Source of the DNA: Marasmius tenuissimus
Taxonomy: Eukaryota; Basidiomycota; Agaricomycetes; Agaricales; Marasmiaceae
Direction of reading: 5' to 3'
Length of the DNA stretch: 64,000 bases
NCBI GenBank assembly: GCA_029532415.1
Contig: JAQOTA010000046.1
Coordinates: 2,046,001-2,110,000, forward strand
Shown: piece after piece, positions 38,158 to 50,554 of the stretch
Position numbering within the stretch: the first letter of the stretch is position 1
Layout: every line of letters begins with the position of its first letter
Notes under the pieces: model-generated
The model's database searches: none
What the model was told of the DNA's origin: nothing
The model's input: the letters and a program-made list of their open reading frames with translations, nothing else
Program-made: the position numbers and the translations under genes

Positions 38158-39528
38158 TCAAGTGACAGACTGGATGACATTGGGAGAGTCCGGCTGGAAT
38201 TTGCAATTAATCGAAAAGTCATCGATATCCTTGTACGTCAAAACTATCGCGATGACCTGGAAAAAACCGAGAACTATCAATGCCGGTATCTTGGAGTCAC
38301 TTTCAACCCAGACCAGCAGGTACGGAACTACAATGCTGCACAAGCAGAGAGGTGCAAGCGCGACGAAATTCCAAACGCGCTGCCAAAATCTCGCTGCCAA
38401 ACGCTTCGTAAAGCAATACTGGACTAGGAGGGTGGGTACCTTGAAATCGATGGCGTAACTCCCAACACTGGTGAAATCATTAGAAAGATCTCCTCGCCCG
38501 CGAGGCTTCACATGAAGCCGAAGGAGAGTGCTCTGTACATCCTCGAAAAAGCGATCCTCGAGGCATGTAAACACCGAGAAGATTCCACAATTATCGGGGG
38601 TCCCATAGATGTACTGCCACTTCGGTGGCATCCTATAGGCGATCTTCGGCCACATGTAGTCGCACATCAGGAAAACAAGTCGAGCGTGGTATGCTCGACC
38701 GATGTACTGGAGTACTTGACCCCGACAGAACAGCTGTTCACCAGGGGACCAACGCGCGCCATAAATTGGATTATCTTTGTAGGCCCTCGGAGACCCCCAT
38801 GAGCAAACACCCTTGTAATCGAGGGAGTAAGTCAAGATACTGGAAAGCTGCCCGACGACCAGTAACCACCGTCCCAGATCTCCGAGTATCAACAGCGCAC
38901 GGACTAGTTTGTCCTCGTAGAAGAAGGCGATGATGAAAATATGCAGGAGAATGATGATGATGGAGGATGCCAAGAATATCGCAAAACGGGCGACGGCGAG
39001 AGCGGCGGTTCTGATGAGGGATCGGCGGGTTAGGTTGATCTGAGCCACTACCGACCCATCAGTGTAAACGCCGTTTCCTTCGTGCGGTTGCTTGCCAAGC
39101 ATGTAGGGATAGATCCAGTGATTGGAGTTGGGTGCCACTCTGATGTCAGGTAGATTTCTTTCTGGATCTGTGTAATTGGTACGTCCCCCATTACTCCAAT
39201 CGATCTTGAACTTTGCCGAACGCGAGGCGAGGTTACCGATATCCAGCCAGTTTGCACGGTAGCTGACCAAACTCTTCTTCAGATCCTCGCCAGGTCTCGA
39301 GGTGTGAATGATGTTCATTCGAGCGAGACCGCCTTTATTTGGGAAGAAACAGAGGTTGATAAGACCGTAGAAAACGAGAAGGTTAACGGATTGGTCAACG
39401 AGGGTACACATGTTTCGTGCAAGGGAGTCGTGGCCAGATAAGCCGCCGTAGGAGCCAGATGGTATCGACACACTCTGAACGAGTAGGATAGCGAATGAGA
39501 CTGTCTTCGCCAACACTGTATCAGACAT
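38158..39528 (-). CDS. Multi-pass membrane protein of unknown function
   Basis: This is a long frame with no intron needed, about 456 residues from the ATG MSDTVLAKTVSF. A hydrophobic N-terminus (TVSFAILLVQSVS) is followed by a soluble stretch with an Asn/Asp-rich part (NWLDIGNLASRSAKFKIDW). Membrane segments follow (AALAVARFAIFLASSIIII to HIFIIAFFYED, ALLILGDLGRWLLVVGQL), a Cys-containing loop, and two C-terminal segments (VALAPLCLCSIVVPYLLVWV, IPALIVLGFFQVIAIVLTY). It resembles lineage-specific fungal membrane proteins. I do not recognise the family. Upstream in-frame codons to 39603 begin with GTG, so are not used. Confidence 0.7.
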   Translation of the reverse strand: MSDTVLAKTVSFAILLVQSVSIPSGSYGGLSGHDSLARNMCTLVDQSVNLLVFYGLINLCFFPNKGGLARMNIIHTSRPGEDLKKSLVSYRANWLDIGNLASRSAKFKIDWSNGGRTNYTDPERNLPDIRVAPNSNHWIYPYMLGKQPHEGNGVYTDGSVVAQINLTRRSLIRTAALAVARFAIFLASSIIIILLHIFIIAFFYEDKLVRALLILGDLGRWLLVVGQLSSILTYSLDYKGVCSWGSPRAYKDNPIYGARWSPGEQLFCRGQVLQYIGRAYHARLVFLMCDYMWPKIAYRMPPKWQYIYGTPDNCGIFSVFTCLEDRFFEDVQSTLLRLHVKPRGRGDLSNDFTSVGSYAIDFKVPTLLVQYCFTKRLAARFWQRVWNFVALAPLCLCSIVVPYLLVWVESDSKIPALIVLGFFQVIAIVLTYKDIDDFSINCKFQPDSPNVIQSVT

Positions 39529-39658
39529 CGCTGTTTTCGACTGCCCTGCGGAGGTGAATCGTAAGGGGGGTAGAAAAACGGGGAGACTGGACAAAGGACG
39601 CACGAAAAGAAGAGACTACCAGTCGATTCTGGGTGGATTACTCTTCCAAAGGGAGAGG

Positions 39659-39666
39659 TTTAAATA
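39659..39666 (-). promoter_or_regulatory. TATA-like box of the membrane protein gene
   Basis: TATTTAAA on the minus strand lies about 130 bases upstream of the ATG at 39528. Confidence 0.4.
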
Positions 39667-41598
39667 ACGAGACCTGTCCGCTAAACCTCCGACCTGATCA
39701 GCGGTCGAGTACAGCTGCTCATTGGACCCCAAGCGCAGAATAGACAAAGAAGCTACCTCGCCTCTGAGTCACTCAAGCCAGCTTTGATCTCATGAGATCT
39801 AAACCGAAATGAATCAAGTAGCCGCCCGCTATTTTTGTTGAAAGTGAGACAGCTCACCGGGAGGTTGACGAATGACTGGGTGCTTTACCCTTTTGACAAG
39901 GGTTTTCGCGACTTTCCTAGGGTGTTCGCCGTCCGGATTTCGATGTAATGAAAAAACACACGGCTGAGCGCCTCCACTCAACGATGTGGAGCTCCGCAGG
40001 ATTAACAGCAGTCGGTGCGGCGAAAGAAGCACTCTATCGCAGTCCCTGTGATCATCGATTCATTTTTAACAGCAACATGATGCTTGGCCGTAGCTGGGTC
40101 CGTCAAAAATGGTAAGTTGAAAGGAGATTCTAAGAGAGGAACAATAATTCTGGCGAGGGATGATCAACTTGATGGCGTTATTGCGAGGGTTAGGCTCGAT
40201 CGTGCATCCCTATCTTGCTCTGCCAGGTTTTCGGCACCAGCGAAGCCACAGTAACTCGGCCAGCGTCTGCGAACGGGGTTATCGGCGGAGGTTATAAGAC
40301 TTACTGTAGATGGTAGTCCGCTGTAAACATATGATTGGCATGAAATATCACGATCAGAGTAATATCACGTACCTCCAGTCTGAACGTGGAATAGAAAAGG
40401 GTTGCCAATCTCGGGGCTTCTGATGAGAGAACGGCCAGCCGCTCAGAATGCACACCGAGATTCCTCGCGAGTCTGCCGTCAGCTCAAAACGCGTCGAATT
40501 ATGACAACGTCCGACTAGGACCTACTCAATATCTTGCTGAATAGGCCCGGACTAGCAACTTGATTATGATACACTTACCATGATCAAGGACGACCAGGCT
40601 GCCTGCTGGTCTCCATCCACATCCAAGTCTACCGATTAACTGGCAGTGGCATGGTCACTGACATTCACAAGAGTTGAAGCTAGCGGAATGGAAGTAGAGA
40701 GAGATATTAGAGCCTTCTCAGTCAAGATTACAGGTTCGACAGTGCCGTTGGTAGACCGACAATCCATTGTTGATCCATTGCGAGCTCGAAGCGGTGGTCA
40801 CCGTCGAATTTTGAATTTGGCACCGTCGCGTGAAATTCTAGGGTTAGGTCTCTCCGGCGCTTGCACTGGAACTGGTAGCGCCGGTGGCCGGCCAGCTGAC
40901 AGTGGATCACCGACCGATATGGGGTTGATCAACCCGCGTTGGTCTTGATTCTCAACCACCATCATTCACCATCGTGTTGCCTTCTCTCATAACTAGTCTC
41001 ACAGCGCGTCAAATAATATAAGGAGCAGAGTTTCGAGAGGGATTGGAACCGGGAATTCAAGGACTAGGTGCGTCTTCAACAACAGTTGAGGCCTTGAGGG
41101 CTCTGTCCCAACGAAGGTGCTGATCTTTAACGATTCCTTAGCTCCCATATAGCTTGTTGGGTCAGAAATTCGTCATCTTTCGGTAATCGCAATAGAAGAT
41201 AGTCCGAACTTTGAAGGGTTCATCCCGGTCATTGCCAAAATCGACCCTTTGAAGTCGAGGCTGAGTTCAAATGAGATAGGTGAGTTGTGGATAGATCATG
41301 CTCCGATTGCTGGCAAAAAGGGCTGTGCCACTTCGAAACTTTGTCAATAATCGTATGAGGTAGGCCGTCTCAAAAGGCCATCGTTCCGGACTCGGATAGA
41401 GTGAAATATTGGAGGGATGGGGCGAGACAGGACTGAAACCCGAGTTTCCTGTGAGGACAATACCTCGAGGGTCGGCACTGGAACGCCTCAAATGCTGGAA
41501 GCATTAGCCGAGGATCTTCAACGGTCAACCTCCTCGAGACCGTGAATTTGGACGGATGCTGTCGAGATGCTGCTCGAAATGGCTTCCGTTCCGAGGCG

Positions 41599-41829
41599 AG
41601 TCATCTCGGCAAGTGTTCTTCAGTATCACTCGTCTGATTCTTCATCTTTACTCTCGTTCAGTCGCGAGCGCCAACACCAAAATCTCAAATACGCTCATCC
41701 TTTCTTTCTTGTAGTCAACTGTACGATAGTATGAGATTCAACGGCCCTCATCGCCACCTAACCCTAATAACCCAGCGCCTAATTTCCCTTGTTCGATCAG
41801 ACGCGGTACTACCATTTTACCTAAGCCTG
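41599..41829 (+). repeat. Dispersed duplicated segment, copy B
   Basis: Counterpart of 37752-37984. The gene that precedes copy A is not present here. Confidence 0.75.
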
Positions 41830-42792
41830 GCGGAATCCCACACATCCCCACTGTACCCCGCTCAAAAACCTCGAGGGGTCACCATATTCCGTCAATACCG
41901 GACCTCCTCGCCATCTTCGCTCGAGTTCAGGACCCCTGCTTCAGCACAGGAGTTGCAGAGTGCTTCTGAAGTTCGTATCTCGTGGGCCAAGACCTCATGC
42001 ATTTCATGGGCCTTCGTCGGAATGACAGGATGACCTGAAAAGATTCGGGTACGAGGTAACCCCGGACCTCGGTGGATTTGGGATGTCAACTCCACCGAAA
42101 ACGGCCTTAATCAGCTTCAATCTCCAACTGAGACTGTGCTTGGCTCTGCACAGTGCCCTGCGAGCTGCGCTGCGCCGCCGACTCGCTATCGACTGAAATG
42201 GTACAGTCTGTTCTGTTGCTCTGCACTGTGCGGCGAAGGAGGACAAATTCAGTATGTATCATGAGAGGCATGGAGCATATGCACAGGAGTATGGCGAGAT
42301 GATGCCCTTGACGACGACATTTTAGATCAACCCCACAACCTTGAACCAAAAATAGTGTTGGCCAAGTATTAGCTCAGCACTGGCATGAGCGCTGACGTTT
42401 GCTATAGAATCAGCGCCAGTGACGAGGTTTAGATTTCACCTCAATGGTACCAACGATGTGCGAACGGGCAACGGTTGGCATACCGCATTTCGTCGGGATG
42501 AAATACGGTGGCGGTCATGTCTCCATTATTGGTCGAAAGCCATTGATGTTTGAGTAGGGCAGTTCATCCCGCTCCAACCCCATTGTCACGAAACGTCAAG
42601 ATCATTTATGGTTTGACAGAGGAACCGCAAATAGTTTCTGGGGTTCGAAAAAATTTTCAAAGTCAAGCTGCCAACAAAGTCATGTAATTACACGCGGAAC
42701 AGCATGAATTGCACCATCGTTTCGCTCCCTTGCTCGCACGAGTTACCCAATAAGCTCCACCGATCTACCGCATTGGGTCCACCCGAGATTGG

Positions 42793-42800
42793 TATATAAA
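42793..42800 (+). promoter_or_regulatory. TATA box of GPI-protein gene 1
   Basis: TATATAAA is followed by a pyrimidine-rich leader of about 130 bases before the ATG. Confidence 0.6.
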
Positions 42801-42932
42801 CCCTGCAAGCTAGGCCTAGTGAGAATCCATCCTTCCCCCGTCCTTTCTACCTCCTACCAAATCCTCGTTCGTTGTAGCCTAATCAGCTCCTTCTTTTGGT
42901 AATTCTTATCACGAACCAACCTCACAACTACT

Positions 42933-43400
42933 ATGAAGTTCACGACCCTCGCCACCGCTTTGCTCTTCGCCCTCGCTGCACAGGCTCAGGACGAGTCCGC
43001 CACCGGCACTGATGCCCAAACGTACGTTGTCCTTCTTTCGTCCACGTATGCGTCTCGAAAGCTTACAGTGCCATCTGTATTCCCCAGTGGGCTTCCCACC
43101 GAGCTCTCTAGCGCCCTCTCCGGTGCCAGTTCCGTGATTGAATCTGCTACCTCAGCTGTCGGAGGTCTCCCTTCGGGTGTATCTTCTGCTCTGAGCAGCG
43201 TCTCCAGTGCCATTAGTAGCGTTGGTGGCCTCCCGACAAGCGGTGCCTCGGGCCCTTCTGGTACCACCCCTAGACCCACCTCCAGCGGCGCCAAACCCTC
43301 CGGCACCACTGGCGCCGGCAATAACGCTGCTTCTGGTCTCCGACCCGAGAACATGGCCATTGGTCTGGGTGCTGGCATCTTCGTTGCTGCTTTCCTCTAA
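42933..43400 (+). CDS. Serine-rich GPI-anchored secreted protein (paralogue 1)
   Basis: A signal peptide (MKFTTLATALLFALAAQAQ) is followed by Ser/Gly/Ala-rich sequence with repeated SSALSG-, SAVGGLPSG- and SSAISSVGGLPTS-like blocks. A hydrophobic C-terminus (MAIGLGAGIFVAAFL) fits GPI anchoring, with a small-residue cleavage region (GAGNNAASG). A 66-base intron is likely between DAQT and GLPTELSSAL, because GTACGT and CCCCAG bound it in frame; the unspliced frame is also open. It is a cell-wall or membrane-surface protein by its features. It is related to the next gene by the same first residues and same C-terminal tail. Confidence 0.82.
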   Translation: MKFTTLATALLFALAAQAQDESATGTDAQTYVVLLSSTYASRKLTVPSVFPSGLPTELSSALSGASSVIESATSAVGGLPSGVSSALSSVSSAISSVGGLPTSGASGPSGTTPRPTSSGAKPSGTTGAGNNAASGLRPENMAIGLGAGIFVAAFL

Positions 43401-45000
43401 ACAGGGGGGGACGTAGCACGTAATGCGGATAACGTTGAAGTTGGAAAAACGTCTCGAACGACAGGATGACTCGAAGCCTCGAATGCAGAAGAAAACCCCC
43501 CCTGAATTTTGGCTCGTCCTAGTACAACCAACGGATTACATACCATTCTACGATTGACGGACATTGGACTCTTCTGGATATACCATTTAGCGTACTTTTT
43601 TGAGATTGTTATCAATCTAATACGCATCGTTTTCTCTTTTATCACCGTTCCTTGTGTGGCTGAGGCTTCGCTAAGTTTGGAAGGTCAGAGATAATTGAGA
43701 CTGCAGGGCGAATGTCGCGAAAGAGTTGTGTCCATCTGGATTGGTTTGACCATCTTCCATCCGGACTTGCGCTTACGGGACCCCCAAACTTAGGGGAACT
43801 GAATCAGTAATCAGCAATAACTTCAAGGAGATCCATTGCTTACCATCGAGTCGTGAACGGAGAGTTAGTAAGATCCGGTTCCTGCGCTTGCCACCATCAG
43901 GCTTCCTGGAAGCTTCGAACTCTGCGGTCTTCTAAGCTTTCAACCAACCTCACTATTAAGGGACTATTTTTGTGTCGGATTTGGGTCATTTCAATTGCTT
44001 TGATGAACTCGTTCGTCTTTTCGAGGTGCAGCATCCCTCTGAGATCTTGTGAGGCTTTCGGACGAGAAAAGGAAAAATAAGAACTTGTGGATTCTGGAAG
44101 CGACGAAAAAAAGTTTTGCCACCGAATCCACACGAGGCAGGTTCCGGGCCGGGTCATGCACAAGTTGTCATTAGCGCCCAAGCCACACCGGCGCCTGCTA
44201 CAGTCTACCACGGCTCAAACCACGACCAAGACTCACGAGTTTTCTCTCAGGTAATCTCGGAGGTCAACCGGAAGCTGATGTACTCAAAAAACCTTCAGGG
44301 ATGACCTAGACAATATAAAACGATAGAAAATCCTCGATTAACCTCACGACCCGCGGCCATGGTAGACCGGTGAGCAGCATTCCGCAGCAGCTACCTAGGT
44401 TCCACTTGGTACTTTGATACTTGTAATAAAGTTCTCTGAGCAACCCTGCAGCCTGCCTCGCGGTGTGCCCAGACTCTTGCGCAGAAAGTCGTAGTGGCTG
44501 GATGCAAAGAGCGGAGGCGACTTTGCCACTTCATGTTCCATCTGATGCCAACAACTCATGGCATCCTGCTCATTGGCAACGAGGTGGTGGAGGTCACTCC
44601 CGGCTATTGTAAACGGGTAGCACTAGTCATTCTGGGCGCGAATCAGCGGTGTAACATGACCGCCGTGAGTCCACGGCTCGAGGAACATCACAAATTTCGC
44701 CAGAGGTGAAACACTCCCAAATTGACAACTCATGCCGACTCAATGCGCAGTCCTCTCTGGACCGAGCCAAGCCGTAGCTTGAATGCAAGAGAAGCCACAT
44801 TCTGGCGAGATTATGCCTATGATCGCTGAACTGCTTTTTGTCATCTATTTTCTAATGTTTTGTTTTTTTCCTCCTTCGCCTGAGTATTTAAACCTCCCTC
44901 AGCGGGTCTCTTTTCTCCACCGTCCTTCCCGACTTCTCTCTAGTTGCTTGCTCATCGCAATTTCTCCAGTCTTCCCTCTCAACCCTTCACTTAGACCACT
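43401..45000. other. 1.6 kb between the two GPI-protein paralogues
   Basis: No gene recognised. A TATA box precedes the second paralogue. Unequal crossover or duplication between flanking paralogues could explain the spacing. Confidence 0.45.
44885..44892 (+). promoter_or_regulatory. TATA box of GPI-protein gene 2
   Basis: TATTTAAA lies about 110 bases before the ATG, followed by a C/T-rich leader. Confidence 0.6.
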
Positions 45001-45647
45001 ATGAAGTTCACGACCGTCGCCACCGCTGGATCTGCTTTGGTCCTTGCTCTTCCGGCACTCGCCCTTCCCCAGGTGCTCGACACACTGAGCACATCGGTCG
45101 CCACTGCCACAGCGAGCTCCTCCGTCCTAGGAGGTGGCAACGGAGCCACTTACAGTAGAAGCGCCGCTACTGGCCCGGCGACGTGAGTCGTCTCCCCCGT
45201 CCGTCCCTCCATGATACACAAGCTAACAATCCTCTCCTCGCCGCCAGCTATAGCTCCAGTGCCGCTACGACCGAGGTGACGTGAGTAGCAGGGTCCCTTT
45301 CCCTTCACACCTTAAAGAATAACGACCCTCTCCTCACCGACAGGTACAGCTCAAGCGCCGCCACCGAAGTAGCCACCTACTCGAGTTCCGCCGCCAACGT
45401 CACATTTGTCCCGTCCAGCTCTGTGGCCACCTCGCCCACTGCTGTTGGCAGTAGCGCCGCAGGTACCAACGCCGGTTCAAACGCAACGGTTTCTGGCAGC
45501 GGTGCGAGTGGTGGGGCGCAACCCACTGGTAGCGGAACTCCTGCTAGTGCCAACGCTTCTAGCGACTCCAACGCTGCCGTCGGCCTCAGGATCGGAGGCA
45601 TGACCATCGGGTTGGGTGCGGGTCTCATCGTCGCTGCCCTTCTCTAA
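45001..45647 (+). CDS. Serine-rich GPI-anchored secreted protein with duplicated exons (paralogue 2)
   Basis: A signal peptide (MKFTTVATAGSALVLALPAL) is followed by Ser/Ala/Thr-rich sequence. Three exon junctions fall in the same phase, after the second base of a Thr codon, and each following exon begins with TYSSSAAT-like sequence. This gives repeated units (YSRSAAT, YSSSAAT, YSSSAAT, YSSSAANVT). The tail ends in GLRIGGMTIGLGAG then a hydrophobic LIVAALL, which fits GPI attachment. The ends are clearly homologous to paralogue 1 at 42.9 kb. Confidence 0.83.
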
Positions 45648-46120
45648 TTGGAAGACATACAATTCGTATAGCTTATCGCTAGAAAAGTAGCTCACGGACA
45701 TTAAGAATATGGGAGGACGAACCCCGGTACTTATTGGTATGCTTGCCACTATTTATGCAGACCATACGGACTTTCTCCTTTTTCTTTGGATCGGCGGACA
45801 ATATTGGACAATGGACCCACCTTTATATACATAAAAAAACCTACACATACATACTTACGTTCAGGATGCTTTGAGGGCAACAGGCCTACTTGACTGTCGC
45901 TACTGGAATCTCCGGGCGGTTTCCGTTCGAATATACTACGTTTGATTCGTAATCAAAAAGGGATTGATACTAAGATCAGTTAGTAGAAGTACGGAGTGTC
46001 TATGATACATTACATGGACTTCATATGTACGGGTACAGCAACATTAAGACTGTCATCAAAGAGGGTATGATACACGACCTAAGTAAGCACAGGAGTACCG
46101 CGTTCATGAGGGACAAGACA
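45648..46120. other. Convergent 3' flanks
   Basis: About 470 bases between paralogue 2 (+) and the SNF2 helicase (-). No gene seen. Confidence 0.5.
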
Positions 46121-49100
46121 TCAATCAGAATCAATGTCCGAAGAAGGCATGACAGGACTTCGATGGCCCCTCAGATTAGTACGACCCCCACTTGTGTTAG
46201 GGTTAGCATTGCCTTTGCCCTTTCCCTCGTTCGGATTCTTGATAGCGAATAACTGGACGAAGAGTCAACAATTGGAAACGCCAGGGATACAATTAAGGAG
46301 AGTTTGTCCGGTGACGAGACATAGAGGTAGAATGAACAACGTACGAATTTGATGTCCTTCATGCTAAGCTTGTTCAATTTGGCACCAGTTCCCTCGCCCA
46401 AGGCGAGTTCAGCCAGACCTGTCTTGACTTCCTGAAGCTTGAGCATACTAAAAAAAGCGGTGAGTGTGGGTTGATACCGCTCGGAGTCTGGAATCCTGGA
46501 CTGACCGCTCCTCGATGGTGTCCTTCACAATCAATCGTTGAATGAAAACCTCTTTCTCCTGACCTATTCGGTGGGCCCTATGACAATGACCGGGTACCGT
46601 GAGCACGTGGAACGGGATGAGATTATACAACGCGTACCTATCATATGCCTGTGATTCAGCAGCATAGTTCCACGATAGGTCCAGACTAAAAGTGCGGAAA
46701 CAAGGTACGTGAGTTATGCCACAACATACATCAAGGCACAGGGACTTACTTCACAACACGGTTTGCGGCGACCAAGTTCAAGCTAAGATTGGAGTTAGGC
46801 ATCCTTTCAGAGCGATTTGTCGAATAACGCACCCAACACCTCCGCACTTCGTGCTAGCAAAACAGACACCAATTACTCTAAGTTGATTCCGATAACTCAG
46901 AGTTCAACTCACCTAATGAGAATAACTTTAGGTCCGATAGGGGATTTGAATATTGATAGTGCGCTTTCACGAGAGTGTCTGTCCATAGACCCATCAAAAC
47001 GTACACTCCGAATCCCGTGGCGGGAGAACAAGGTTTCAACGAGGTCGAGCATGGAAGTCCCTATCAAATAGAAGGCATCAGCTTCTTCCCTCAGCACGGA
47101 AGCGAGAATGAATAGACTCACACTGAGAGTAGACAATAGTCTTGTCACCGATTACCTCCCACTCCTTGAGATACTCCATCAGTTGAAGCATCTTCGCGCT
47201 GGGTTCAAGGTCGTCATCACCCTTGGCCCATGTTGCAACGAGGGTTTCGTTGTTCTTTCCGAACTGCCTGGCCATGCTGGGTTTCACATGTCCAGCTCGC
47301 TTGGACATGACGGTCTTCGAGGTCTTCTTCCGCTTCATGAAGGTTGGTGCGTCTTCTTCCTCCGTGGAGCTTCCATCCTGAATGTCATCCTGGAGAAAGA
47401 GGGGGCTCATAAGGGTGACGAAACGGACGAATATCGTGATACCACGTACATCGCTGAATGTGATCACACTAGACCCGCTAACCTTCCGCTTCTTCGCGGC
47501 TGGTTGGCCTATAATGGAGCCCAACTCGGGCAGGTCGTCGTCAGAGTCGTCAAGACCCCGCTCTTCGAAGGTCTTGCCCTGGGTTTCGATATCCGAGTCT
47601 TCGTCCTCGGAGGAGCCATATCGGGTCGCGATTTTCTTCTTAGGCTGCCGAGCTTTTCGTTGAGCTTCACGGTACCGTCTCAAGTCGTCGTCAGTAGGCT
47701 CGAATGCAAATGACTTGAATAATTTATCGGGGGACATATCGAGGATCCGCCTGCAACCATTGGTAGGGCCTAAGGTATGAGGTTAGATCGGAGAGGGGTA
47801 AGTAATGAGGTATACGGTCACGTACAAGGACGCCATCCTTTCGCGCTTGCCTCCTCAAAGCGCCTCTCGGCTTCGATATTTTCTTTCTCGGAGCCGTAGC
47901 CACTAGAACCGACAATTCAGGGGTGTTCCGAATGAGATGAGGGGTTGCGGTGCTTACAAGATTCCGTTGTGGTCGATAGGTGCATTCCGAAGGTCTTCTG
48001 CACAATCTGAGCAGATCTCATGCCCACAATCCAAAATTCTGCCCTTGTCTTTCAGAAGCGCTGTGACCGAGGTCGTCAATAAGTGGCAACGCATCAACAA
48101 CGGCAGACACATACGATCGTCACAGCGTGGACAGGTGGTCGCAGAACTTTCTTCATCCCCTTCAGAGAACCCGGCGGCTCCTTTGACATATGCTCGTGCA
48201 ATGAATCTTTCCTTGGTCTGTTTGTCGTTGTCAAGCTTCAACCGAATTCATGCGGAATCAGGGAACGAGTCCAGCTCACCCTCTCAACCCACTCCCTCCC
48301 CTTGGCCTTGAGAGCCCTCGCACGCTCCTTATCGGCATCCCCTGCCAACATCATTGTGGGATCATCATATTCCTCCGCCTGTGCTAGAATCAAGTTGGGA
48401 TGACAGCACATTTGACGAAGGCGGAGAATCAACACCAAGATGAAGTGATGGCTATGTCAAGGATGTCAATATGGGGCACTCCGAGGAAACGACGCAACCT
48501 ACTTCTTAATGAGGGTACCCTCATTGATGAACTTGTTGATTCGGGTCCTAGAGTAGTTTTCGAAATTGTCATACAGCTGTGCAAGGGTCAAATCAGAAAC
48601 GGGGCACGAAGGTAGAAAGACGTACATCACGTTCGTCTTGACAGAATTCTAATGTGACGATTTCGATATGTTTCGGAGGCAGCTCCAATAGTGGCTTGCC
48701 TTCCAATTGTGAGTTTTTGGTCCGTCGAAGGATCACCGGTTTGAGGATCTGCTGTGCTCGACTGCCTGCAAGGAGCAGATCCTCCGTTTGGACTTTACAC
48801 TGTAAAGGACGTTACTGTCGGGCCATCCCATCGTTGATAAAGTAGCACATACGACGTAGGAATTGAAGTCATTCCAATCATTCCATGGCCTGAACCTTCC
48901 GAATCGTAGGAGGCCATAAATGTCCGCTCTGCACGTGTATGATTGATAAGTGCAGTTCCTCCAAAGAATAGCGACTGAGACCTACAGAGTATTTGTAACT
49001 GGGGTTCCGGTGAGAATCCATCTGTACTTTGCTCGGACCAATGTCATGGTGATAGATGCACGAGTAGCACTGGAGGCGAGACGTTTAGATCACCAAGTTT

Positions 49101-50554
49101 TTTCTCCATGCCTCGAAAACCACTCACCGGTTCCGAATGTATTGTGCCTCGTCGGCAATGACACGGTAGAACTTGGTGCGAGCGAGGACTCCCCTATCGC
49201 GGTATATTTCAGACGACAAAACGGGCATGATGCAAAAAATCGAACCCGTGCTTCGCTAACCACTCCTCCTCCATGCCATCTTCAATGTTCTTCGGTAACC
49301 CGAAGTCCATGCATAGCGTCTGGTAGGTGGTAATCACAACATCTTTGGATTTGACGTCGGAAGTTTTCTTTCCAAAAGGAAAATACTATAGGTGAGCAGC
49401 AGGAAGGAAGGATCTCTCGGACGCGCTTACCTTCAGTTTGTCCGTTCCGTGATGAACATGGACAGTCATGATACCATTCGTCTTGGTCTCGATCTCTTCC
49501 TTCCATTGTTGTAGAAGCGCGGCCGGGAGCACGATGAGTGTAGTACGACTGGTCTCTTTCTCCGTCATCGCAGGCTGGTTTACGGCCATTGTCGCGATCA
49601 TTTGAACGGTTTTGCCTAAACGCGAGCAGATACCCGTAAGGAACAATCATGAGGCGCGGAATAGAATCGCGTACCGAGACCCATGTCATCACTGAGAAAG
49701 AGGTGTTAACGGGAAGAAATGACTCGAAGAGCTAAGCACGTACGCCAGGATGCCACCCTTGTGTTCGCCCTCTTCTTGCTGCACCATCCTAAAGCGAAGT
49801 CAACACGCCGGACTGGCCATGTGTACAAGTACGGATGCCTCACCAAGCAACACCGATGATCTGGTGGCGCATGAGGTGCACGTCGAGACCAGGCAGAATG
49901 TCTTGATCGCTAGGAATGCACGATTGAGTTCACATATAACTTCGGGAGATAGACAACGGCACCTTTGCAGATTCAGCTGTTGCATGGCACCACTGACAGT
50001 AATACCATGGCTTGCGTTGTCGATGCCTTTGGTCACAAATTCCGTTACTCTGATGATGGCGTTATATAGGTTCCAGTCGGGAGCCTCACATTCTAGAAAA
50101 CTGACCGTTGAGCCTGGTCCGCTCCACCTGATAACGAGTTTAGTTTGATTGCCACACGAACATAGAGTTCACGCACCAACGTCAATACTTCGAATGGGTG
50201 TTTCATGATCGTAGTTCAAGCTAAACCCTCCTGTATTTCCGAGAACCTTTGATTTCGATTCGCCTGCTGTCTTCGAGAGCAGAAGTGCAAGTTCGCCATC
50301 TAGATTGGGAGTTAAAACACGTCGAAAATTCGAGTTGAGTCAAGAAGACACGCACTCGGGCTCGATCCGAGTTCCATTTGTTGCCTGAATTGAACTTCTC
50401 TAGCCTGAGTGAGAAGCTCGGGTGTTATTCCATTTGTTCCTGCTGCGTTGCTGATGGGTGTACGCGGAACATCGAGTTCCTTTGGGACCGGTGATGCCCA
50501 ATTGTCGATCGCGTCTAATAACCTTGAAGACTCTCCGGGTTTGTTGGCCGACAT
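46121..50554 (-). CDS. SNF2-family RING helicase, Uls1/Rad5-type
   Basis: This large, highly spliced gene encodes a DNA translocase with a RING finger inserted between the helicase halves. In order: MSANKPGESSRLLDAI; the approach segment LDVHLMRHQIIGVAW; the ATP site GGILADDMGLGKTVQM; TTYQTLCMDFGLP; the DEAQ box IADEAQYIRN; LTGTPVTNTLADIYGLLRFG; LPPKHIEIVTLEF; and RLRQMCCHPNLIL. The RING part shows CPRCDD and LDCGHEICSDCAEDL. An acidic region follows (SSEDEDSDIET), then WTSMLDLVE, VRFDGSMDRHSRE, STKCGGVGLNLVAANRVV (using a 21-base exon) and RAHRIGQEKEVFIQRLIVKD. The C-terminus is LFAIKNPNEGKGK then a short tail ending DIDSD. In yeast, Uls1 remodels or removes SUMO-modified DNA-bound proteins; Rad5 acts in damage bypass. 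Which of the two it matches cannot be settled here. Confidence 0.88.

Larger units (their letters stand above)
39529..42932. other. 3.4 kb gene-free stretch
   Basis: It contains the promoter of the membrane protein (-), copy B of the duplicated segment and the promoter of the first GPI-protein gene. Short frames on both strands show no domain. There is no clear transposon. Confidence 0.5.

Noticed and set aside
47108..47713. 201-codon plus-strand frame
   Set aside because: It runs antisense to conserved parts of the SNF2/RING helicase.
46121..50554. CRISPR array or prokaryotic features anywhere in the window
   Set aside because: The DNA is eukaryotic, and no regular repeat-spacer array was seen.
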